17,909 bases of DNA, from positions 911,788 through 929,696 of the forward strand of contig NW_003128862.1 of assembly GCF_000003605.2 (NCBI RefSeq), in the 5' to 3' direction. A program made the translations under genes and the position numbers. The DNA comes from Saccoglossus kowalevskii. Taxonomy: Eukaryota; Hemichordata; Enteropneusta; Harrimaniidae. This document shows, piece by piece, positions 9,371-17,909 of the stretch (position 1 is its first letter; every line of letters starts with the position of its first letter). Below the pieces are notes generated by a model, which did not search any database, was not told where the DNA came from, and was given only the letters and a program-made list of their open reading frames with translations.

Positions 9371-11689
9371 AAACAATTGTTCTACATATTTCATGATATG
9401 CGGTGACTACACAATTATATATCGTAATTTCGGAATTTCGTTATATATTTAAAACTTCTTATCGTCTGCTCCATTCTCAAAATAGCAGATGAGGCTCAAA
9501 ATATGTATGAGTCATTAAAACAACGTTTATAATCGAGTCAAAATCATGTAGTTGGCAAACAAACTCTTAGGCAAGTTTTCCAATTTACCCGAAAATGAAT
9601 AAGTTTGAACCACAGTATACTTGAAATAGCATAGATTCTAAAATTGTAACTTCTGTGATTAAGATTATTTAATTTCAGCAGTGTGTTATTATATTTTGTG
9701 CATTGCTGTACGCTAGATCATCATGTAATTCTCTCTGTTTCCACCATATACTTAATTCTCAAATTGCCAGGACAGTTGTTGTTGTTTCCGGCGTAACAAA
9801 CAGCTTAATATGACCCCGTAGGTCTAACACTTTGGCTGGCAACCTGTCCCAGAATAGGTTGATTGAATCAATTGAAGGAAAAGAGAATAGCGGGAAATAA
9901 TTATTCATACACATACTAAACTACGTAACAAAATGGTGAAATAAATACAGCGGGAAACAAGATTACCCGGAATACGCAACAGGTGTGTCATATTTACCGT
10001 GAAAGCACGGTGTATTTCCTGACACGTGTCTAATATTTCCCAATAAAATAAACAACGCTTTATGTCATGACATCAACATTTCTATAACTTTAGTTAATTT
10101 TCCTTGTGTAAAATAGTAATTTTAGCAATTTTACGAAATATATCTATCGATTTATAGTTATTGGATTTTCATATACTGGACCTCATTTGGAAAACTTTGA
10201 CATATTTCAGGAGTACCTGACAGTACAATATGCTCTATTTATTCATGGCTTGCAAGAATTGAAACACGCCCTCATCGCCATAACGTTTTCATAGCACGGA
10301 TACACTGGTATAATATAATTACTATTAATTAGATATTTTACGAAACGAAATGTATTATATTCTCTCATATTCTACTCTGTCCGTTCTTGGTACATGTACT
10401 TAGACTAGGTATTACCTCTACAGATTGTAAGTACACATACGTACACACTAAACTACCAAGATCATATAAAGCACATTCTGAAAATAGATAATTTATCTTC
10501 GGTGAGCAATTACAGTATGAAATAAATATGACATTAATAATAAAAGTATCTCATCAGCGACATATAATTGCAGTTTTATATTGTTTATACGTAATTGCTT
10601 CAATGCGTATCCTATGACCGTAACAGGAAATGCAATAATGCTCGTCCAATTTTTGCAGTTTTACTATGGCAGGGGTCTATAATACATTTCTGGTAAGAAA
10701 TACATATAAATTTTGTGAAAGATCAGCTGAACTCCAACGAAATTTGGCAGGATATAAACAGTTTTTAATAAAAGAATACTTTTCTGTTTTCCAAAATTAT
10801 TCGTACAGCACTGCAACATTAATGTTCGAGTTCATTGTTGTTTTAGTTTCGATCGACATATAAGTTGTATTCTTATAAATATTAAAACGTTCATTACATA
10901 ATTAACGCTAATTGCTGTTTTTTGCTGCAACTAATATAACCAAATTACTCGATACTTTAAAGTGCAAGTGAGTGAATACTTACCACCGTAGTTTGATTGA
11001 TTATTTATCGATTCTAGATCAATACGTTGTTCAAACACATTAACTTACGAGGTTCGATTTGGGTATTCTATTAACACTATTTCTCATTTCGTATAGCATA
11101 TGCCACATGTTGTTTGATATTAATGTATTGAATTTGTACTGCATAACAATAAAGCACAAATGGCCGCCGGATTCTCGTCTTGTCGTCGTGTTCACTGTTA
11201 CAAATGTCGTGGTTACATAGATCAGGGTAACAATGGGCGCGATGACCATAGACAACGGAACACTATTTGAGGGGAAAAATAAGTCTCGTAGTTATCTCGC
11301 ATTTGACGAGATCTTGTCGGCCATTGTTAGGGTTAAAATACGCATTAGCCTTATTAAATAATCATGATAATCTGTCTGGAGATATCACGTGATCAGGTAC
11401 ATATGCTATTAGCTACATGTTGCCATGGGAGAACGATAGTGTTTTGATTTGCGTGAATATGGCGGATTTATATTGAATGAAATGAATATTCAATCACGCG
11501 ATTTAATTTCATATAATCAGTAAAATATAATCACAATTTGATTGCTGGCAACTGGTTGATAATCGTACGAAACAGTATTTATACATATACAGTATTATGA
11601 GTGACATTTGGTCATTTGTGCTATGCAAGTGATCTCTGCACTGCATAATAAAACCTTCGCGCTTCTATTGTTTACCTTGATCTGAAATG
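9371..11689. other. AT-rich non-coding stretch, nothing recognised
   Basis: It contains short frames at 10666-10863 (plus, 65 codons) and 11040-11255 (minus, 71 codons), neither with a recognisable domain. A small hairpin sits at 9996-10011 (ACCGTG, AAAG loop, CACGGT). The motif AGCGGGAAA occurs twice within about 60 bp near 9890 and 9949, too short to interpret. Confidence 0.5.
9996..10011. other. Small perfect hairpin
   Basis: A 6-bp stem (ACCGTG and CACGGT) closes a 4-nt AAAG loop. Stems this short are expected by chance in a window of this size. Confidence 0.4.
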
Positions 11690-12142
11690 TCAACACAACA
11701 TTTGAATTAACAGAACACATACAACAGATAATGTTGTTTTAAACCAAATACGTGTCAGTAAATGCAGATTGAAAATGTACTGAACTATAAAGGCGATTGC
11801 AAACAATAACGCCGAATATATTTGGTGGCATACGTTTTCAACACTATGAATATCACAGCACAGCGACACAAATATTTGCGCAGCATAGACAGCTATTCCC
11901 CACGAAACATGGTTGGCATGCAGCGCCTTGTCTTGGAGAGCGTCTTTTGGTGGCACGATATTTATTTCGACGTCGCGTGTTTTGGTTTGCGTGTAGGCGG
12001 TGGCTTTTTTTAAAAGCGAAAAGTTGTCTAAGTAATAATTAAAGAGTTTTATAATCCCTCGTCTTGGCAACGTAAAAGTGTAAGCCGAGGTATGATTAAC
12101 CATTAAATGGTACACGCAGAATGATCGCTTGGCGTATTGCAT
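11690..12142 (-). other. Longest open frame in the window (150 codons), unrecognised
   Basis: It runs from an ATG at 12142 down to a stop at 11690. The product has no domain I recognise. Two hydrophobic stretches near residues 108-125 and 136-149 could be membrane segments, but U-rich codons in AT-rich DNA give these readily. The opposite strand is also open in two frames (11797-12042 and 11822-12013), and the 11880-12010 part is less AT-rich than its surroundings, which favours a compositional explanation. With stop codons this frequent, a 150-codon frame is somewhat longer than I would expect by chance, so it is recorded. It is not called a gene. Confidence 0.15.
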
Positions 12143-13124
12143 TCCAGTAATTATCTTAGTCGTATTCCTTAAGCTGACATGCTAGTCAGTGGTAACTAAA
12201 CTGAGGGATCTCGAAGGCTTTATTGTTTGATTTATTTTATACATCTCTCTATGGCGGCGAAGATTCGCAGCACGAGGGTGTCGCAATTTTAGATACACAA
12301 CTCGAGATATATTATCGTACACATTTCAAAGAAGAGGTATAGTTTATAGTAGACAGATTAAACGTTTTATTTAGAGGAGTTACTTATGCTATCAGTGAAG
12401 GTTTCAAATATTTTGGCTAGCCACTCTCATCCGAGGGAGTCACGCTTGGAGAATTTGTGCCATATTATATTTGCAAGCCATGATTTTTAATTGATTTCAA
12501 AAGACAAAAACAACAATTAAAATAATTACAATCTGCATATGAAAGAAAACTCTCATGACTGTTACTGATATGCATATAAAACTACGTAGATAAAAAAAAC
12601 ACAAACAAAAGAACATGTGTGGAGTTACAAAATAAATACATTCACAACCACAGGTCATATGTCAAGAATGGTATACATATATAAGCTTAACCACGAGTAT
12701 GTGTATGATGTTTGGCAATGGTGCGCTTATGTAACAACACGTGACCGTCCGCATATCGTGGGTTCCCAATCAGATACTCGTAATCAATAAAGTCATTTAA
12801 AACCCATTGTGAGTGTGACATCTGATAAATAGATAGCGAATTGTCTGTTGAAACTGAAGGGAATGTAAACAGATGATCCGCCTTGTCTAGCTATAGTTGT
12901 GAAACAAACCGTGAAATTGGATGTTTTGTCACGTGAATAACGAAATAATTAAGAACTCCTGATTTACATATAAAAAAGACACGAGACTGCCCAGAATACC
13001 TTCTCATTTTATCCCTGTTTGTTATTTAACATGTTCAAAGTAGGGCATGAGGAATATTCCTGGATGTAATGACGTGAAAACAAGAACATTTAACGATGAT
13101 ACTGAAGTGCATGCATAGCAATAG
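12143..13124. other. AT-rich non-coding stretch, nothing recognised
   Basis: No open frame, long repeat or RNA gene was seen. The stretch is ordinary AT-rich sequence. Confidence 0.6.
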
Positions 13125-13268
13125 TTGGATAATTTTGAAATACCGGGGATTCTAATGTATTCGACGTGCGAAGTACGTGATAGGTGTACTATTTTACGTC
13201 AGTGTCATCCGTATTTAACTTTAGAATCACGAAACAGGGTGCTTCCACTTGCTATTGAGCGTGTTCAG

Positions 13269-13287
13269 TTCGGCTCCTTATGCCGAA
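13269..13287. other. Small perfect hairpin
   Basis: TTCGGC at 13269-13274 pairs with GCCGAA at 13282-13287 across a 7-nt loop. It is GC-rich for the window, but its short stem could be chance. Confidence 0.4.
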
Positions 13288-13662
13288 AGGTTACGACTGC
13301 GTGCTATGTGTGTTCATCGGGTGATGAGAAACGACTCTAATAAGAATTCTCACACACAGAATATGTGGTTTCTTTATTTTAATATTAGTATATTTCTAAT
13401 GTGACCTTCACCTATTATTCCCCAATCTCTGGTTTAAGCAAACGCGATAATGGGTGAAAGTAGATGACAGACAGACCTTATCTAGTACATCGACTGACAC
13501 CGCAAGCACTATCAGGCTGTGGGTTACCATGGTGACGGAATATCTGAACCATATACCCTGGAAAGCTTACATAAACTCCCATGTGAAATCCAATCGTGTT
13601 GCCGTGACTTCCTATCACTAAAATTTCAATCGACTGTATGCGCTGTATAACAGTACATATTG

Positions 13663-13672
13663 CCCCCCCCCC
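13663..13672. repeat. Poly-C tract (10 C), then ACCC
   Basis: Ten consecutive C residues, an outlier in AT-rich sequence. Such runs are prone to length variation and sequencing error. Confidence 0.85.
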
Positions 13673-14139
13673 ACCCAAACACACGAAGCTATTATGCGCA
13701 GTTTGTGAATGTACCCACGATTGCTCAATCGTCATTGTTTGCATACATTGGATGTGATTAAGATAGACACCTACGTCACGAATCACAAATGTTTTTAAGT
13801 AGCGCTTAGGGAGACATACTGACTTTGTTGCGTTAAACAAGATCTGGGTATGCGTGTTCTCCCATGGGATGTGTAACAGGTACGATTAGAATATTTAATG
13901 AGCCAGCCTGCAGGCATCGCATCACTTCTTGCTTGGCGAGTCATGTAGAAGCTTCACTTGAGCTGCAGGATAGGGAAAGATTCTTCGATTTGCAAGAGCT
14001 AAAGTGGTGTTTCGCAACCACATTATGCTCCGACGTGTTTGGTGGGCGATGGTCTTCAATATTGTTAGTGTCGGTAAGTTATATTTGGTTTGTCACTCCG
14101 TTTAATTTTGAATCTCTATTGAAATTATCCAAGGCTTAG

Positions 14140-15699
14140 TCAATTTACAAAGTGAAGAAAAGTATTTACTAATATCTCTATACATCATGTCTACAATTGA
14201 CAGCGTTTTTTGATTTGGAAATCTAAATATATGCACAGCGGAATTTGAAAAAAACACACTAAATATTACATTGTATATATTTCAATGAAGGGCGACTATC
14301 ACACCTGGACGGCATTATGCGTGTATTTCATGACGGGTGTAACCTGAGGAGCAGAATGTGCTATTATTTTCGAAACACATGACACCACTTCAGTTATACT
14401 ATGAGGTTCGCATATTTGTACTTGTATTTATTCATTCGACATCCTTTAGTGCATACTGCTTTTTGTGCTAATGCGTTGTTTGTCAGTCGTTTGTGATGTG
14501 TGACTTTCTCTGTAGAACTCTGCCATGGCGTGTGGCGAAACACTTGTCTTTAACTTCATGTATACCATGGCGTTCATATATCCTACTCTTAGTGATTTTA
14601 CTTTGTTGTGACATTTAATTGTTCTGTTCTTGTTGATTGCTTAACGATCAAAGGTCCGGTATGTTGTTTCCATTTGTCAACTGCTGTTTTGAAAGAACTT
14701 TAACGAGTGAGCACGGATACTGTTATTATTATTTCAGTATCGAACCTTAAGGTCACTGGAAGTCTCAGGATAGTGAATACACGCGTTATATATTTAAAAT
14801 GCCATTGCGTGTTATGTATTCAAACGCAGAACTATAATCCGAACAACTAGTCACCAAATCCATATCAAGTAAAAACACATACATTAATATACAAACAACT
14901 ATGTACAAACATAAATATAATAACCAATCGTTCGTTGCGCATACAATTGCAAAAACCAACTCAAATGTAGATAATATTATACTCTATTCATCGAATATTT
15001 TTTTTCACTAAAAACCACAATTATATTGATTGTTTATTATAACCCTAATAGCATATCATCGAAAATAACACGTTTTTCCCGTATAAATGTTACCTGGCAA
15101 CGCCGATAGAGGTCGTCAAGTGGAGTAATCGTCCACATTATATTCACCACTAACGCCATTTTAGCTCAATTGTCCATGTTGATATCTATTCACTTGACGT
15201 GTTTTTTTCTCACACTTAAAGCTATAGCGTGGCATCCTGCTGATATACAGGCATTCTGTTTTCGCTTATTATATTGTAGATTCGCCCCGTGAAAGATCCT
15301 AATTGTTTGCAAGTCAATCGTCGACCTTTCTTCACTAGTAATTTTAAACAAATGGCACACAAACAAAAAAAAAAACGTTAATAAAAATGATAAGCGTTCA
15401 CCTACGTTAATTGTCTTGGCTTAAATGTGAACACGCAGCTACAAATATAATTTGAACTATTTGAACTAACTTGTGTCGGAGGTGTAGAATGCATTACAAT
15501 CTGTCAGATTTCTGTGTCAATAGATATATTATATTGTATATGGTAACATAACATATACCTCCACACAAATCGAAACATTCATTGCATAGGTTTCTGTGGC
15601 AACATGCACTATGAGTACTGTCACCACTTGTAAAAATGCATCTACACAAATCAGAGAACCCGACACAGGCATTCAATGTTGTAATTGTTCGCCGAGAAC
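14140..15699. other. AT-rich non-coding stretch, nothing recognised
   Basis: No gene is supported. A short TTTGAACTA doublet lies near 15451-15468 and an A-rich tract at about 15360-15376. The 98-codon minus frame at 15494-15790 is partly an artefact of the microsatellite (repeated YLFI residues). Confidence 0.55.
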
Positions 15700-15702
15700 A
15701 AA

Positions 15703-15737
<35 letters not shown>

Positions 15738-15740
15738 ATA
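15700..15740. repeat. (AAAT)10 microsatellite
   Basis: Ten uninterrupted AAAT units plus one A. It is a pure tetranucleotide microsatellite, likely length-polymorphic. Such tracts can be the 3' tail of a plus-strand retroposon, but the upstream 200 bp shows no feature I can assign to one. Confidence 0.95.
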
Positions 15741-16440
15741 CTTTTCTCTTTGGTGTTGCAAGTTATATTGAAACAGTTAGGACAAAGCACATTTTATCAA
15801 ATGCGCTTGCCAGGACTTTTATCTCTTTCTTTCCTTTCAAATAGCAATGGCGCATAGCAACTTTGAAGGCAACGGTGATTGAATGTGAGTGCCATTTGGT
15901 ACTGCTTTTTACTGACAAAATTAAAAGCATTTATAAAGCATTTTTTTATTACTAATTATGTACTTATGATCAGTATTAAAAACACACAACGAAAGTTGCG
16001 GTTGGCTGTAGCTAGTCACGTGGTGTATTCATTGCTATGGAAGCGGTAAATTGGACATCATTAACATTATAAGTCGCATTCCCGTGTAGCTTACCCGAAA
16101 CGATTATATTTTCTTGATGGAATGACAGACAGACGAAATAGTAAAAATCAATTTTATCAATATGCTAATTAGATTTCTTTCAAAACATTGTGGTTAATGC
16201 GAATATTCTTTATGAATAAGGTACTTATAATATTAGCTTTAACCATATGGCTTTCAGTGTACTAGATTTAACTGGATAGGGGTTGATTGTTAGTTCATGT
16301 TATTTGATTTAGCCGTCTTAGTATGTGAATGTCACTTCAAATAGTCTGTTTCATCGTCAATGCGTGAAAGGCTTATGGGCAGCACAAGGTACTATAACAT
16401 TGGTCAGTTGTGAAATGATTTTCGTGTTTAATATTCATAT
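15741..16440. other. AT-rich non-coding stretch, nothing recognised
   Basis: No open frame or RNA gene of note. There is a pyrimidine-rich run near 15820-15838. Otherwise plain sequence. Confidence 0.6.
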
Positions 16441-16690
16441 ATCATTGTAGTTATTGCATCGGATTAATGTTCATTAGAACGGAGTTCAAATCCTACGTGT
16501 GGTTGAAAAGTGAACCTTCTACCCTGGGTGAAATTGCCATAAGCTTAATTCATTCAATAACGAATGCGACTTTGGCGACCCCTAGGTTAAAATACAGATG
16601 TGCTTGTGTTCGATCGGGCCTGGATTGACGCCAGGATAGCACATTAAATTGGCATTTGGTAGAGAGATAGCCACACAGCCCTGTCACGTA
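16441..16690 (+). mobile_element. Diverged dispersed repeat, copy B (possible tRNA-derived SINE)
   Basis: The body at 16600-16640 and the AGCCCTGTCAC block at 16677-16687 match copy A in the same order and orientation. The differences in the first core block are all transitions. Upstream, GAGTTCAAATCC at 16483-16494 resembles the RNA polymerase III B box (GGTTCRANNCC), as in tRNA-headed SINEs. Just before it, TAATG-TT-CATTA (16465-16476) could be an anticodon-arm remnant. A clear A box was not found, so the head is either truncated or too diverged. An imperfect GCCTGG/CCAGG pair lies at 16618-16635. SINE identity is inference; the shared repeat is seen. Confidence 0.4.
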
Positions 16691-17909
16691 ATCTTGTCAG
16701 AACTTGCACTTGCAATTTGATACACACCATCTCCGTAATCCACGTCTTGTTGTTTGAAACTATGTTAAATATATTGTGTTATGGCTTTACTTCGTCTTAT
16801 GTGTTGCATTGACGATTTTGTATTTATGGCATGAGACAAGTAAAACAAACAGCAATATGAAAAACACACACAGTTTTAACTAGCACCTACAGGACGGCTT
16901 GAATATAAGTATTAATGAAATATATGTTGAAAGCCGGCTAGTTTGTGTTGTTGTGTGATTCCTTATGAACTTGCAAATGATTAACACAATTGCCGATTAC
17001 TAATTCTTTCATTAAAAAAAATCTACTTGTAGCAAGCCTAGTGAATTAAACAAAATTTTCAAAGGGCCCAAAAATGTGTTCTAAATCAACTTTTCATTTT
17101 CTAAAACCGCCAAGTTAGTCTGTATTTTTAAGAAATCAATATTTTATTCACATATTTGTATTGAGGGCATTACAGATGTATTGAGTTACATATCTTGTAA
17201 ATCAAATATGTGCACTGTACCACGAATCTGACTCAAATTTTAAATCGCCTCTGTTCCACTAGCCCAGCCAAATCACGAGGCGTGAAACTCACTCTGACAA
17301 TGCATCGTGGTCACTATTCCAAAAGCTGTAGTTGAGTTACGCGGCGAATGCTTCTAACGATTGTCTTCAATGATAACAAAGTAAATTGCTCTCTATAAGA
17401 AGTTGTGTCCCAAGAGATATTAAAAAGTCAGACCTCAGAAGATTGAGTATAATCTGTACTTCCTTAAGTGTATCAAAGTTCACAGACGATGTCATTGAAC
17501 AAATTAATGAATAAAATTTCGTTGATTACAAAAATGGGCGAATGTGTTCAGTATTTCCTGGTGTCATTTACTTTCACGCGCATGATAATACACTAAACTT
17601 ACGTGAAAACAAAATTTCCAATAGTCTATATTTGCGCATACTGCTCATCTTCACTGACACTTATTATTCTTATTGAGTACTAGCTCAATATACTTGTTAT
17701 TAGTATTATTCAATGAAGTATTTGACAACCACACAATGTCAAAGATCCAAAATAACAACTGTTGGATATATTCCATAATTGTATCATGAGCAACACAGCA
17801 TATCAGACTGTGTCTGATGGTTACGTAAAAGAGTCACATATTATAATGTAAGCGGTACTAGTTGTATTAACATCGTCTTAAAGGCTTCTTTTTTTGTGGA
17901 GAGTATAAA
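16691..17909. other. AT-rich non-coding stretch, nothing recognised
   Basis: No open frame, RNA gene or repeat longer than chance was seen up to the end of the window. Confidence 0.6.

Larger units (their letters stand above)
13125..14139. other. Less AT-rich patch with three unrecognised open frames
   Basis: Frames are open at 13125-13340 (plus, TTG rather than ATG start), 13478-13840 (minus, 120 codons) and 13864-14139 (plus, 91 codons). The minus frame runs through the poly-C tract at 13663-13672, read as GGGG residues, which argues against a conserved protein. The last frame begins at an ATG in good context (CCCATGGGA) and reaches TCG|GTAAGT at 14071-14079, a consensus 5' splice donor. 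A short first coding exon of about 13864-14073 is therefore conceivable. No domain is recognised in any of the three and codon-position bias is not convincing. Confidence 0.2.

Noticed and set aside
11325-11338. TTAGGG-like telomeric repeat (GTTAGGGTTA)
   Set aside because: Only one and a half units, no array.
13494-13510. Similarity of ACACCGCAAGCACT here to ACACCACAAGCACT near 7030, giving SACGV in minus-strand frames at both places
   Set aside because: The match is about 16 bp with two differences and does not extend either way, within chance for this window.
15494-15790. 98-codon minus-strand frame as a possible gene
   Set aside because: Its N-terminal part is the translated AAAT microsatellite (YLFI repeats), and the rest has no recognisable content.
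16605-16618. TGTTCGATCGGG as a second Pol III B box or a tRNA gene
   Set aside because: No acceptor, D or anticodon arms can be placed around it; it falls inside the shared repeat core.

Overview
This window looks like AT-rich, gene-poor metazoan nuclear DNA, either intergenic or from a very long intron. By eye G+C is about one third (not counted). CpG dinucleotides are common, which suggests an invertebrate more than a vertebrate, but I cannot name the taxon. There is no bacterial gene organisation: no long ORFs, operons, ribosome-binding-site/start pairs, rRNA, complete tRNA gene or CRISPR array. The longest open frame is 150 codons, and no translated frame resembles a protein family I recognise.

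What can be supported is repeat structure. (1) An exact 20-bp inverted repeat at 4215-4234 and 5611-5630 brackets about 1.4 kb. It reads inward from TTAA on both sides, as expected for the ends of a non-autonomous DNA transposon with TTAA (or TA) target duplications. (2) Two diverged same-strand copies of one dispersed repeat lie at about 2741-2846 and 16577-16690. The right-hand copy sits just downstream of a tRNA B-box-like motif, so a tRNA-derived SINE is a reasonable guess. (3) There are short tandem duplications, chiefly a 45-bp unit twice at 9281-9370 and a 21-bp unit twice at 1110-1150. An (AAAT)n microsatellite lies at 15700-15740, with minor simple repeats elsewhere. (4) Several small perfect hairpins occur, the best being two adjacent GC-rich ones at 4661-4700 inside the 1.4-kb candidate element.

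Layout: 1-2680 AT-rich with small repeats; 2681-2846 repeat copy A; 2847-4214 nothing recognised; 4215-5630 candidate TIR element; 5631-6880 nothing recognised; 6881-7426 a less AT-rich patch with short frames on both strands; 7865-8170 an open frame without an early ATG that could be an internal exon; 8171-9280 one hairpin of note; 9281-9370 the 45-bp tandem duplication; 9371-11689 nothing beyond a small hairpin; 11690-12142 the longest open frame; 13125-14139 another less AT-rich patch with unrecognised frames; 15700-15740 microsatellite; 16441-16690 repeat copy B with tRNA-like head; the remainder AT-rich sequence.

No set of genes working together can be described. The open frames are recorded because a reader may want to test them against transcripts, not because I believe they are genes.
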